NCBI RefSeq assembly: GCF_008831285.2
Contig: NW_022205154.1
Coordinates: forward strand, 1 to 33,150
Direction: 5' to 3'
DNA: 33,150 nucleotides
From: Nymphaea colorata
Lineage: Eukaryota; Streptophyta; Magnoliopsida; Nymphaeales; Nymphaeaceae
Shown: piece after piece, positions 1 through 12,341 of the stretch
How the letters are laid out: each line of letters begins with the position of its first letter
How positions within the stretch are numbered: position 1 is the stretch's first letter
Translations under genes and position numbers: made by a program
Notes under the pieces: generated by a model
Told to the model about the DNA's origin: nothing
Databases searched by the model: none
What the model saw: the letters and a program-made list of their open reading frames with translations, nothing else

Positions 1-69
1 CCCAACCCCAACCCCAACCCCAACCCCAACCCCAACCCCAACCCCAACCCCAACCCCAACCCCAACCCC
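1..69. repeat. Left telomere, C4A2 repeats
   Basis: Uninterrupted tandem CCCCAA units run from the first base to position 69, where unique sequence starts. This is the C-rich strand of a G4T2 telomere, as used by Tetrahymena and other oligohymenophorean ciliates. The first gene's stop codon lies only about 68 bases further in, so there is almost no subtelomeric filler. Confidence 0.97.
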
Positions 70-136
70 TTTTAGTCTTTTAAACAAAGTTAGATTTATC
101 TTTTGCAATAATATCTGATATCGATAGATATAAGAA

Positions 137-1027
137 TCACTTCTTTCTTAGAACATACATTTCGCAAGCAAAGTTAACACCCTTCTTGTCTTCAAATATT
201 TTCGTTAATTTTTTCTCCAAGGAAGATTTCACTTTTTCCCTCATTTCCGTGGGTAATTTATTGATCTGATAATGAAACAGTTCCGTATTCTTCTCAGGGG
301 AATACTCCAAGACAGGGAATAGGGTATTTTGCTCCCAGTTCAATACAACTTCCCAGCCTGTCTTTTCCGCCAAGGGGGCCACTTGCTTATAAAGATGGAA
401 TTTGGATCGTTCCTAAGGCAATTGAAATCCATTCTAGACAATAGACTCGAGGATAGCTGTAAAAAGATTGTTGTATGCTCTGTTGCCCCAAACGCTTAGT
501 CCAAATAGACATCCCGGCTTGGATTTTTTTGATATGTTTTCAAGCATTTTTAATGGATTTTCCGTGATCATCAATGCGCAGTTGCAAATGACCCTATCGA
601 ACAGTTCACTTTCGAATGGTTCTTCGGCATTAATGACGCCGAAATTGATCCGTTGCTCTTCGCACCACTGCTCATATGTAAGACGACTTTGATACCGAAG
701 GAAATGGTTTTTCAGGTTTTCCTTTGCGAGTGCGACCATATTGGGAGAAAGATCCGAAGCCAGGTAGTTAGCTTGTGGATTTTTCTTCTATAGGGCATAG
801 GGTAAGAGCTTGCCTGTTCCGCAAGCCACTTCCAGGATGTTGGAGGAGTTTTGCAATTGGAGGATGTTGACTAGGGAATAGAACAAGGTTTGGGGGCCGA
901 CGTCGAAGGTATTGTATTTTGTACTGTATTCGTCCCAATCTTATTTCACTTCTTCGATTGAAGGGATTTTCGCATTTTTCACCTGGTAAATCTGGCGGAA
1001 GAGTAAGCTTCGTATCATATGATTCAT
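137..1027 (-). CDS. Class I SAM-dependent methyltransferase
   Basis: A 296-residue protein on the minus strand, read from ATG at 1027 to TGA at 137-139 with TAA/TAG as sense. A glycine-rich SAM motif I (ILEVACGTGK) lies about a third of the way in. It is followed by an acidic motif II context (ASDLSPNM) and a motif near NAEEPF, then ICNCALM, which matches the Methyltransf_11/25 type fold (seen). The family transfers a methyl group from S-adenosylmethionine to small molecules or proteins. The acceptor cannot be told from sequence. It is the leftmost gene and ends about 68 bp from the telomere repeats. No intron or frame change is needed. Substrate class is unassigned. Confidence 0.8.
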
Positions 1028-1064
1028 TATGAAAACAATAGTAATAGGAAGGATAAATGATGTA

Positions 1065-2098
1065 TCAAACTTTCTTAGCTTTTTGCTTTTTGGAATGCTT
1101 GCCTTCTTATACATTTTCACTCTTCTTCGCAGTTTTAGCCTTATTTCCTCCTTTGATCTTCATCTAAGGGTCTCTATAAGCATCAAACGCAAGGATTAAG
1201 AAGCCTATCGCTATCAAGACAACGATCAATTTCAAAGCGAATCCTTTTTCATGTGTTTTTTTCTTGATTTATATTTATTTTGGTTGGTTGGCTTACCTGT
1301 GCTACTGCTACATCATGGAAAACTAACGCCATGATTAGAGATAATTATCATGACTTTTCTCTCCTTTTTCACTCGATTAAGGATCTTCAACGTCTATCGT
1401 TTCCTGAGCTTCCAATTTATCCTCAGGTTCTCTTGCCAAATCCTGTTCAATGGAATATGAGGGCCTTCTCACTGTTTTTTTGACTATACTTGATTCTTTC
1501 TTGATCCTGGAGCCCTCTCTGGACTCTCTTAGGATCCTGCTACTACTGATGGAGCTAAACTGGCTGAGTCTTTGTTAATAATTTTATATTTATTCCAGGT
1601 TGGTCACATGGGAAGTTTTGATGTTTCTGATATTGTATATGATCTTTCCCTATTCGAAGGCATAGATTTGCTCCAAGGGTGCGGTTTCTTTCAGGAATTG
1701 ATGGTCGTTGAGGTGGTCTTGGATCTTGTTGAGATGAAGTGGGATTCTTCTCCTGATGATGGGGGATCGATCGACGATGAAATAGAGGTTGTGGGGGTGG
1801 TGGTAGGCCCTATCCTAATTCGTTACGAAAAGATAGTCGAAAGGAGTGATGCTTTTCAATTTGATTGTGGTTTCCTATGATGGAATGGCGACCTCTTCCG
1901 ACCTGACCTCTTCTCCGTCTTTATCGAACCACAATTACCTTAGGTTTAGATGGTCAGACGAACGGTAAACGCTTTCTTTGTTTTTATCTTGTAGGCAATC
2001 TCAGTGAATTCCACTTTGAATTCAATCTTTTCCATCATCATATTATTATCATCCAATCGACCATCCAGCCAACCAAAAAGTTCAGCCTTACCCTTCAT
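1065..2098 (-). CDS. Single-pass membrane protein, unknown function
   Basis: Read from ATG at 2098 to TGA at 1065-1067 with one 20-nt intron (1919-1938), giving 337 residues. The arithmetic closes exactly in frame. The N-terminal 200 residues look globular. A charged, Ser- and Glu-rich middle follows, then one hydrophobic helix (FALKLIVVLIAIGFLILAF) close to the C-terminus and a Lys-rich tail. This suggests a tail-proximal membrane anchor with most of the protein on one side of the membrane. I do not recognise the family. A shorter model starting at 1332 with a 34-nt intron (1263-1296) was considered, but the continuous reading is open and simpler. The gene sits about 40 bp from its neighbours on both sides, which are on the same strand. 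Confidence 0.6.
1919..1938 (-). other. 20-nt spliceosomal intron
   Basis: On the minus strand this segment starts GTAATT and ends AAAG. Removing exactly 20 bases joins the N-terminal frame (TIETE) to the downstream frame (DGEEV) and makes the whole gene divisible by three. The length equals that of three other introns in this window. Confidence 0.7.
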
Positions 2099-2141
2099 CC
2101 CCCCAACCGCTATAATGAATGAATGATAAATGTCAGTCCAA

Positions 2142-2663
2142 TCAGCATAGAAGTTTATTCAAGAATTCTTTATAGTTGATCTCTCCTTCGTCTTCGAGAT
2201 CGGCCTCATCGCAGAAGCTTTCCACCATTTCCTCGTCCAGGAGTCCCTTGGTGATGATCTTGATTTCTGTTTTGGTGAGATACCCGCTGTCGTCTCTATC
2301 GAATATTTTGAAGATTTCGATGATGTCTTCGCAGAGGTTCTGTTTGTTCACTTTTTCCAGCATGTATAGTAAAAATTAATGAAAATCTATAGTTCCGTTC
2401 CCATCTTCATCCATTTCCTTCAGTCTGACATCAACTTCTTCTTCGCTGACATTATCTCCGAGTCCTCTGAGTAAAAACTTGAGGGTTCTGCTGGTGATGT
2501 TGCCGGAGTTGTTGCGATCGTACATCTTGAAGATTTCCTTGAGTTATTCTATTTGCTCCACTTTGTAGGAGTTGAATTTCTACATGCTGTGGATCTCTCT
2601 CTAGGTGCCAAGCGTGCCGATGATGTTTGATTTTATGGTTGACCTTCTTGACCCTCTTTTCAT
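2142..2663 (-). CDS. Calmodulin/centrin-like four-EF-hand protein
   Basis: A 173-residue protein from ATG 2663 to TGA 2142-2144, with no frame change. Four EF-hand loops are visible: residues 49-60, 85-96, 122-133 and 155-166. Loop 2 (DEDGNGTIDFH then a TAA codon) is calmodulin-perfect if TAA is Glu, the bidentate Ca2+ ligand at position 12. Loops 3 and 4 also end in Glu. Loop 1 has Thr at position 12 and probably binds Ca2+ poorly or not at all. A basic 30-residue N-terminal extension resembles those of centrins. Likely role is a Ca2+ sensor, perhaps in the ciliate cortex (inference). It is divergent from the Cys-rich gene at 2902, with 238 bp between starts. Confidence 0.88.
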
Positions 2664-2901
2664 CTTTTTAAAACGTAATTATATATAGAAAATGGAAAAA
2701 GAAACATATGGATAAGGGAATGATGGGATGGCGGTTATTAGAAATACCAAAGCAAGTAGATGCCGATTCTTCAAGGAAGCCCTAAAAAGTTGAAGTTATT
2801 TCACCTGTTCTGAAAGTCAGTACTTCATGCTTCAACAGTAAAGAGCTGTTAGATTTATATTTAACGAATCTCTGTTTAAAATATAATCGTTTATTCGAAT
2901 A

Positions 2902-5352
2902 ATGTCCCTCTCGAGGATCCTTCCCCACCTTCTGGTCGTAGTCCTGGCCCACTCCTTCGCGAAGAACTGCCAAACGTTCAAACCGACCAACTATAGCTAC
3001 TGTCTGACCTGCCAAAGGGGGTTCTATGCGGTCAATGGGTTCTGTGCTGCATGTCCAACCAATAGGAACCTGATCAGGTAATGCTCGCAATCGTCACAAC
3101 TGACAGCGTCCAGTGCGATGTTGGCGGAAAGTGGGAAATTGGCCAATGGTGACGGTAGCTTGGCGCCGACCAATAAAGCTGAGAATATTCTTGCGAATAG
3201 CTTTGCACAGAACTCTGGGGCAATAGCCATCAAGAGTGCTAGTGGTGGGGGTGATGCAGAGAATAAAGGCAGTTCTGTCCAAAGTGGAAGCAATAGTGCA
3301 GAAAATGCTGCCAATAATGGATCATCAAATACGAATTCTGCCAATACTACAAATCCAGCAAATCCTGTAAACACAACAAACAATCAGAATGTTGCAACAA
3401 CTGTATCAGATAAAACAACTGAGACAGCATCAACATCATCAAGTTCAACCTCAAACAGTCCTGCAAATAATGCTAATTCTAACGAAAAAGCATCAGATAA
3501 AACACAGCCACCATCATCACCACCACCATCTGCTGCTGGTTCAAATAGCAATCCACCACCACCTTCCAACCCACCTTCCACTTCGTCTTCTCCACCCGTA
3601 TCATCTACAGTTCCATCAGTTTCTCCACCTCCAGTAGCATCCCCACCTCCAGCTGTATCTCCAGCTGCAGCTGTCTTTGCACCTCCACAGGCGACTAACG
3701 ACATCAACCAGATCATTTTCAAGCTGCTTCCGCCTCGTTGCTGCCAATTTAGCGTCAATCCTACCATCACTTGCATAGCTTGCGAACCAAACTATGTCCT
3801 GACATCCAGCGGAACTTGCTAGCCTTCTCCACCTGCTCCACCTGCTCCACCTGCTCTACTGACTCCACCAAGCCCACCTTCTCCTCCTGCTCAAATCGTA
3901 CAATCACCACCATCAACTCAAAATGTGCTTAGCCAATCCACATCCACATTCACATCACCATCCACACCAGTAACATCATCTTCCACAACATCAACATCAA
4001 CATCAACATCGGCACCATCATCGACATCCTCTCCAACTTCAACAGCAATATCGACTGCTTCCGCTTCCACTTCTACTTCTACTTCTCCACCATCTCCACC
4101 ATCATCCCCTCCTTCCAATCCCGCACCGAAAGCAATACCAAGCAACTTGAAAGTGACAGCTTCACTGCCATCACCAGGCTCGCAAGGCCTACCAATCGTC
4201 GTCATTGATCCACCAGCATCACTCATCAACAAGAATCCACAGCCAATTTTCATCCCCATCATGCCGGCAGCAACTTCAACCACTCCACAATCAACAGATA
4301 CGGTTCAACAATCTCAAACCACACCCCAAAATCCCCCCACTCCTCCCAATCCCCAGCCAAATCCTCCTAAATCCCAGCCGATCACTTCAAACACTATCAA
4401 TCCTGTGGTGGTGGCAATGCCTCGCAAGGGTATCGTTAGGGATCCAAACTGTCTCTAGCCTAATCCAAATTTCGACTTCTACAAGCCGATCTCAACGGAT
4501 AACGTTCGTTGTTCCTGCTACAGGGGATTCTACTACGACCTGACAAGGTAGATCTGTCTTCCTCTGAATCCCCTCTGCAGAAACGTCACCTCCCAAAACC
4601 AATGCACCGCCTGCTACATGGGGTATTTGCTCATCCGGGGAAATTGCGTCATCAATAATGGTCAATACACGGTAATTTCCTCCGCTTCTCTTCCGTTCAA
4701 TCCGCAGCAGGACCCCAACTGCCAGGCATACCAACCTAACTCCACCGTATGTTCAGTCTGTTCCAATCGTTTCTTCTTCAATTCGACCAAAAATATATGC
4801 GTTTAGGTTGATCCTTCCTGCAAGAGCTGGAATGAGACCAATGGATATTGCACCTAATGTTACACTGGGTATCGATCTGGGCCCAATGATAAGGTTTGCA
4901 AGCCTATCCCACCACCTACATCCAATTCGGCGAATAGCATATAATCTTACACATCCTTTTGCACGAAGACAGTAAGGAATAGATGCACGGCTTGTGCTTT
5001 TCGTTTCTTCCTCAGTAACGGTCTCTGTCTGCCGGTCAGCGACCTCTGCAACACTTTCAATCCCACTTTCGGCTACTGTCTGAGTTGTTACCAGGGATAC
5101 ACGCTCAACGATGGCATTTGCGAAAAGGATGCAGATCCTATCGTAAGCAGCGATCCCAATTGCGCGGTTTACACCCCCGACCAGGGATGCCTTGCCTGCA
5201 ATGCTGGATTTTTTGTCAATGGAGAGGGATGGTGCCAAATGGTCAGCTCTCTCTGCAACGGATATAACCCGCAAAATGGATTTTGTCTTGGATGCTTCGC
5301 CCCCTATACGTTGGATCCGAATTCCGGGCAATGCCTTTACTATCCATTGTGA
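2902..5352 (+). CDS. Secreted Cys-rich, Pro/Ser/Thr-rich surface-type protein
   Basis: An 816-residue protein in one unbroken frame from ATG 2902 to TGA 5350-5352, reading several TAA/TAG codons as sense. Residues 1-20 are a signal peptide (hydrophobic LLVVVLAHSFA). The mature protein starts with a CxxC module. Two long Ser/Thr/Pro/Asn linkers follow (about residues 75-270 and 310-510), separated by one short Cys cluster. The C-terminal 300 residues repeat a pattern of CxxC, GYxL/GFxx, then a further Cys, like ciliate surface antigens. No GPI-type hydrophobic tail is seen, so it may be secreted or wall-associated (inference). The linkers would be expected to be O-glycosylated. A related Cys-rich gene lies at the right telomere. 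The exact family is not recognised. Confidence 0.82.
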
Positions 5353-5457
5353 TTTCAATTACTCTTGCATATCCAACCATTACAATTCCCCCACATAATA
5401 TGCTATCCATGCTAGAGTGTATGTTGTATCTTTTTAGATAGTTAGATATACTTAAAA

Positions 5458-8400
5458 TCAGACTATTTTTCTCTCCCATCCCAGATAGTCACAAAAATTC
5501 AGCGCTGCGCTCTCGCCCACTCTTTGCTCCAGGTCCGCACTCGACCAGTCAAGCGCTCTGAGCACCTCTCCGAACTGCGTCCTCAGCTCAGGCACCAGAT
5601 CCATGCTCGCCACGTTGATCAGCAAGGGATCGCTCAGGTGCAGCCGCGTCTTCCGGTAGGTTGGAACTTCTACGTAGGTGATTGATTACAGAACTATGGG
5701 AGGATTTCGTTGGGGAGGAGGTTTTTGGTGATGTTGTTGTAGGAATTTGCCATGAAGTCTATATTCACTGCCTGCAGCTAGATTGTTATGATCTTCAGGA
5801 ACTCGTCCACTGCGTATTGTTGCAGGTATTGCGTCCTCATCAATTGGGCGTAGTTCTGTCCTCCGAGGTCAGCGATTCCCTTCAGGAGGACGGCGGCATT
5901 CAATTTGCTATATAACCCTTGTGATACAATGCGAATTTATTGGTGACGAAGTGCATATTCCAGAGGTAGGGGATGAACCAGCGTCCAACGTCTCCGCCGG
6001 TGGCGTTGGTGAAGAAGTTGTAGAGCTATCCGGTGTTGTGGTTGAGCAGGTGCTGACCGAAGATGAGGAAGAGCATCGTGCGGAGGCTGTTGATTTGCGG
6101 GGAAATCTTGTTGTAGAGCTCGAGGAATTACTTGAAGAAGAGCTAGACCAGTTCTATGTTATGTGAGCCTTACCCATCAGCGGACCACGCAGTAAGGAAT
6201 AGGAGTAGTACAGAGAGGCAGCAGCCAGCGTCACTCTTAGTCTCTTCTCCGACCCTTCTTCCTCTTCCTCCATTTTATTCTTCACTATCCCCACAAGATC
6301 CCCAGCGTTGAGGTCGATGAGCTCGCAGATGAAATACTCTTCCAGTATCTCCAAGAAGATGACGGAATCATCCTCCAGCAATTCCTTGGATTCTGTATTG
6401 AAAAACTAGATCAATTTATTGTTGGTTGATGTCAGTTGGAAATCGTAGATTTGTTGGGTGTATAAAGAGGGATAGCTGCGGACCAGCGACAGCCAGAAGC
6501 GGTGGATGGTGTAGTAGTTCTACAGTGCTCGGTTGTGGATGTTGCATTTGAGGAAGATGAGAGAGGCATCGAAGACGAGGAAACTGTTCTTGTTTATCTT
6601 TTGGATCTTCTAGAACGGTTGGACTTGCCTTCCGCGCATGGGGTAGTCTAATTTTATCCCTCGGAAGCAACAGTAGAACAAGGTGGAAATTAGCTCTGCG
6701 AGAGCACAGACCAATAACTCTTCATTCTTTTCCGAAGAGATCAGAGGAGCGAGGCCATTGATGATGATCACAGCTGCGTCCCCAACGATTTCCTTATTTA
6801 TATCGTTTAGGTTCTTGACCAGTCTGATCAGCAGGTTGACGATCGGCCACATGAGGGTGGGACAGGCAATGAATTACTTCATGCTGACCAGGCTGACGAT
6901 GTTGGAAATGCATGATGCTAAGACTTCGACTGGTACGGTCTCGCTGTCCATGCTTCCCATCAGCGTCTTCAGGCCCAGGGCTGATTGGTAGATTATCTAT
7001 GGAGTGATCGTGCTGTTGTTGATGGGAGTTGAGACCACCTTGGCCAGGATCTCGAAGCATCCGCGAAGCGTGGCCAGCGGAAGATGCGTGTGGTACTTTC
7101 TGATGATCCGCGAGAGATGGCTAAACATATTGGCTTCGTAGACCGTACTGATGACTCCGCATATCTTGTCTAGGGGGATGGATTTATCGTCGTAGACGTG
7201 GGGGATGATCAGGACCATTTCTAGGATATTCGCGAAGACTTGATGACTGTACCGATCTGTTCTGAACTTCAGCTCATGGACCTTCTCGATGAGACTGGTA
7301 ACGAAGGGTTTGGTATCCTCCTTGAAGCACTTGATGACTTGCTTTACAAGAGAAATGCAATTGTCATATACGCTGCTTTCCGTTGGTTGTTCCACGATAG
7401 CGATTTAGACATCTTAGAGAACAAGCTAATCACTGAACTCTTTGTGGTCCTTCAGGACGTGGGCTGCAGTCATTATCTCTCCTATGATTGTTTGCAGTAA
7501 TTGCGTCACTGAGGTGGGTGAGTAAATCTCTCTAAAGATGGCGTTGCAGTGGCGTTGGATGTCGGTATTGTTGAAATCTGATTTCTGTCTGGAGTATACA
7601 GAGTTCCTGAACTCTTCGGGGGTCATGTAGTAGGGGAAACTGGTGAGGGGTTTCAGGTTGGCTGTGATGATCACTGAGAGTAATTTTTAGTTCTGGTAAT
7701 ACTTGGGCTTTGGGACGTTGGTGACGAGCATTTTCAGTATGAGGAAGAGATATTCCCTGAGGAACTCGGAGAACATGAATGGAAAATAGTTCTGCAATCT
7801 TCCCAACTGCTCGATGATTCCGATGAAATATTTCTATATTTGCTCGCAAATCCCCTCGAAGGACCTGTTGACCAGTTGGTCGAAGAGAGTGCCCAGTTCG
7901 TCCACCCTGAAGATATAGGTTTTCACTATTGCTTGGATTTCCGGTTTGTATTGATACAGGGAGGGCATGCTGCCCAAGCCGTAGAGGATCACTTTGTCTA
8001 TCTTTCTGAGGCATTCGAAGAGCCCGACCAGGGCGTCGGCGGCGTCGGCTTTCATGTTGTTTTTGATTATCGTGAAGAGTTCCTCGGAGAGGGTGGTGCC
8101 AACTTGGATGATGCTTGTGATGTACTGTAGAAAGACTTACTAATTGTGGGCCAATTTTTTGTGGTTGTACTCTTTGAGGATCACTTTGCAGGCCGACAGG
8201 ACGATGAGAACCCTGTTGCTCTTCAGGACTGTGGGGAGGTCGTTTTTGACCATTTCTATCAACTGTGTGAGAGAGTTGATGATGAAGGCATGGAGAGCTA
8301 CAAACTGCGTGGGGAAATCGATCCTTGCGAGGTAGCCGATGAGTGTGTTGAAATGTTTGTAGTGTCGCATCTCATGCAAAAAATACGCATGAAGGATATT

Positions 8401-8700
8401 GCTTCTCAATTATTATTTAACGTTGCTTTTGATGACTGCCTTGGGGTTTACGTTTCGTTTCGGGTTCCAATTTCTTTTGATGACGTTGGTGAGGAGCAGA
8501 AGGGAGGACATTTGCAGCTGGTACTCTGCGGATTTGGAGTAGATGGAAAGTAGAGTTGTTGAAAAATATTCTGCGTTTTTTTAGCATTAGCTCAGAAAGA
8601 GGTTCGCCTGCTGGATATCCCCCGGAGAGGCTCCCGGGGTGTGGATTGCCTTCAGGGCCTGTGCGATCATCTGCGGGCTTTGTTGGTACGCTCCCTCCAT
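5458..8700 (-). CDS. Importin-beta family karyopherin, importin-11-like
   Basis: About 1067 residues from ATG 8700 to TGA 5458-5460. The reading uses two 20-nt introns (6154-6173, 5670-5689) and one missing base near 5897, and the total then divides by three. The N-terminus has the importin pattern FLSECEKN...FSTTLLSIY, then VKEELRSNIL, then YLARIDFPTQF and VLIVLSACKVILKEY. These resemble the IBN_N Ran-binding region and first HEAT repeats of importin-11 and its relatives. The rest is all-helical, as in HEAT solenoids. Such proteins carry cargo through nuclear pores under RanGTP control. Length suits the family (about 950-1100). Karyopherin is fairly sure; the importin-11 subtype is tentative. 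Confidence 0.72.
5670..5689 (-). other. 20-nt intron in the karyopherin gene
   Basis: The minus-strand segment begins GTAATC and ends CGTAG. Its removal turns a frame that soon hits TGA into the C-terminal frame EVPTYRKTRLHLSDPLL, which ends at TGA 5458-5460. Confidence 0.75.
6154..6173 (-). other. 20-nt intron in the karyopherin gene
   Basis: The minus-strand segment begins GTAAGG and ends CATAG. Splicing joins SLLRGPLM to ELVELFFKEFLELYNK. Without splicing the frame becomes a Ser-rich nonsense reading. Confidence 0.78.
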
Positions 8701-8978
8701 CAATTTATAATTAATGCGAAAGGAAGAGATAAAACATTCCACGGTATTTGAAAGTGGATATTACTAATACACTCCTGAAGTTTTAAAGGTAATATTTATC
8801 GTGATTGATTGGCAGGGGAAGGAGGGATTTTATCTGTTTTTTGTGTCACATGCAAAAAGGTATATTTCATCTATATTTTATATCTCGTTGAAGGATTGTT
8901 TCCATATGATTGATGAACCTTCCAGTCGAATTACTCAAAATAAATCTCTATATTTTGTATTAATACCAAATTCCTCCT

Positions 8979-11900
8979 ATGCAAAATTCCTCAATAAAAA
9001 ATGGCCCGTAGATCTCCCGCGGGACCGAAAAAAACTGCAACGATTGCCAGAGAAAGTTTTCGATCATCCTCCGCGAGCACCAGTGCAAGCGTTGCCTAAA
9101 ACCGGTCTGTTCATAATGCGGAAACTACCGAAGATAAGTCTATAGTCCCTCCTTCGCACTCAAGGACCACCGGGTCTGCAAGTCATGCAAGCAGGCTTCA
9201 AGCTACATCGCTGACTGTGTCAAAAACTAGGACCTGCAATTCGGTCAGACCAGGGATACAGGTAAAAAATGGCTGAAAAGAATGACGATAAAGCCTTCAA
9301 CTTTCGGCACGGATACGACCAAGCACAAGATCTTCACCCGGTAGGTCTTCGCATAGCTATGGCCGTCGTACAGTTTCGAGCTGAGGGAGTTCGTGGGGCT
9401 GTTGACTTTTAAATACTAGCAGGGTGGCGTTTACGATGTGGTTTACAATGTATACACCACTGTTATCTCGGCTTCTCCTCAGTACGAGTTCGGTCAGATC
9501 ATTCACCTAATTGTATACGTTTTGTGTTTTTGCTCGTCGGATAAGGCTCCGTTTATCGTGCTTTACTTGTTGGAGCTGAAGCAGAACGAGAAGGAAATCA
9601 GGGGGCTTGCTTTTAGCTATCTCAAGGCGTTGCCTTTCAAGAATTAGCTGCAGAAATTGGACGCGTATATCAATTACCGGCTCGAAAGATATGCGGATTC
9701 TTTTATGGTGAATTGTCTCACCATTTAATGCAGCAAATCCCTAATCACGAAAATCTTCGAGAAGAAAAATATCGAAGAATTGCTCATCTACTTTGCTACT
9801 CACATCTTCGTGAACAGATAACTGCTCGTCTCCAAGATCGGATAGAGCAGGACCTATCTGGACAACCTCATGCTGAGGAATTGCAAGTTGGAACAGTTGA
9901 CTTCCACTTATAAATACTTCAAGGGCAAGAATTTCCTCACCAGCTTCAACTAGACTGAGGATTTGGAGCAACTCTCTTTGAGGAAGATGAAGACTTTGAA
10001 CTTTGAGAAATAGTATTCGCCGAAATCAGAACTTTATTAGACTGTCAATGAGAGAAGCAAGCCTCACCTTGTCTCCAGGGGATCGATAGAGGAAGAGAAT
10101 AATAAAGGAAGCATTGACGATAGCTTCTCAATATACATATAACCTGATAAATAAAACACTTTGAAAAAATCACCATCGTAGATTAGCTCGAAATCCAATA
10201 AAACGTTCTTTAAGATCTGTAAATTTCTCCACAGCATCCCAAGGCCAATCAGGGCAACCAATAGTCTCCATTTCGCAAGACAATCCCCTAGGATGCCCCA
10301 ATATAATAGGTAGTCTTTCCAGCTTTCCTTTAATTCATCAAACCAGTGCGAAAGAACACGGATGGTCCTGATAACGATCGCCAAAACCCTAAGACTTGCG
10401 AACGATGCCCGCATTTCCAGGAGCAGGCGAGTCTTATCTTGAAAAAGTTCAATGAAGCCAAGGCCAAGTGGAGTCAGGAGAAACAATCCCTATAGCAAGC
10501 CAATGAGAACATCAATGGAAATCTACAGAATTATATGACTGAAGATTTCGCAAAGAAGAGTAGAATAAGTTAACTGTAAAAAACAAACCAGCAAAATCAA
10601 AGCATTGTCAAAGATTTGCAATAAAAATGCAACAAACTGCAAGGTTAAAGGACAAGGCTATAGGAAATCTAATCAAAGACAAGGGCATAGATGAAGTAGC
10701 TAAACGATAAGTTGATGAATGAAACGAATGACAATATCAGATTGGCAGCTTCTCTTTAGAAATAGAAGCGGAATGTGAAAGAGGCACGTGAGATGTGCAT
10801 CCAGGCCAATAAGGTAAGCTAGGCGTTGAGATTGAAAATGGTTGATTTGGAAGCATCGGAAAATGAGTTCCTTAAGAAAGAAGCGAATCTGAAGAGTGTG
10901 ATTGCAGTTAGATAAAAATAGATGGTAGGTTATAGGCAAAAGATACAAGATTTGTAGGAGAAACAAGCAGCCGTCATGAAGAAACAGGTAGATAACAATG
11001 AAATCCAGACATATTATGCAGAACTTAAGAACAAAAATTAAGAATTGGGTAAAATCATTATGATAAAAGATAAAAAAATTTCATAAATTATTGCCAAATC
11101 CGAAGCAAAGGATGAATCTTTGAGCCAAATGCGTTGAAACTCCAAGATTATAAAGTGAAAAAGATTTGGCTTTAGCTGCAAGCATTGCAAAGACAGTCTA
11201 AATTTAAAAGTTAAACAAGCAGATATAAACTCTTTATCGTAAAATCTAAGCTTAAAAGAGGAAATAAGCTGCTGAATAGCAAAAACGAGCAAACAAGTAT
11301 ACAGTTATCGAAATTCAATGAACTTATGGCTGATAATAAAAGATAATAAGTCAAAAAATAAATAGATTTGCTCAATATGTAATCGAAGATAAGCAATTTG
11401 AATTAACTGTTGATACAAAAGGGAATTAATATGAAAATATGAAAAAATAGAATAATCAAGCTAATATTAATCTTATACAAACTAGATTATAATTGAAGAA
11501 GACGAAAGATGAACTTTTGACTCTTAAAAGAGAAAAATAATTAATTAATAGAAGGCCAAAGTTGATATCTTGCAATTGTAATCAAAATTAGCCAAGCGGT
11601 TCAATAATATAACAATAAAGAGATAGAAATAGCAACTGTAATAGCAAAATAAGGCACATTCTCAAAGGTTCCAACAGAAAGGTCATAGATTGATCTTTAG
11701 CTTAGCAACGAAGACCATTCCAACTAATCTGCAGACTCTATAAACACAAAATAATCATAGATCAATATGCTGACATAGCTAACTAAAGACAGAAAAAAGT
11801 TATATAGGAATTATCAGCATCGTTATTATCCATGGAAGCAACCAATAGGCAGTTGAATGAAAGGATTGTCTCTATGGAAAATGTAAGCAAATAGCTAAAT

Positions 11901-12277
11901 TAAAGGCTTATCACCCTTATTAAAAGGATAGGCAATCTAAGATCATCATAGAGGATTTGCGAGGAGAAATATTAAGCCTTCAATAAAAAAACAAAACAAT
12001 CAACAATAACTATGAAAAAATGGTATTATAAGTTAGCACGCTAAAAAACTAAAAGATAATGATCAAGTTATAAACCCAAAAACAAGAAAATAAGTAGATA
12101 GCTATACTCAAAAACTCTTTGAAGAGCTTTTAGTTGAAGAACCAGGAACTTTTGACTAAGCTTTCCAGCATTTCGGAACTTATGATGTAGATTTAATAGG
12201 AAAAAATGGATCTGGCGGATGAGCTGTTCGGAATCCATGAGTTCCTGAAGACGAAGGGAATTTCAATCCCAAGATGA
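8979..12277 (+). CDS. FYVE-type zinc finger with long coiled coil
   Basis: ATG 8979 (an in-frame alternative is 8913) to TGA 12275-12277, about 1100 residues. Eight zinc ligands lie at C20, C23, C36, C39, C44, C47, C67 and C70. The spacing is that of FYVE domains, with the RVCxxC signature intact. The basic motif is altered to REHQCKRC, and WxxD is absent. A helical region follows, then from about residue 480 a very long Glu/Lys/Leu coiled coil in which TAA/TAG sit at heptad Glu positions. This plan resembles EEA1-type endosomal tethers that bind PI3P. A missing base in the A-run near 10163 is needed, and further frame changes occur from about 11137 on, where the exact reading is uncertain. 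The last 110 residues are clean. Confidence 0.72.
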
Positions 12278-12341
12278 TTTATTTTTTATAAATATGATTC
12301 AAATGCTGCATCATGTATGAGGGTTATGATTCTGATTGAGA

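Noticed and set aside
1065-1332. Separate 77-residue membrane protein gene with a 34-nt intron at 1263-1296
   Set aside because: The splice junction would be in frame, but the longer gene from 2098 reads straight through without it and its length divides by three.
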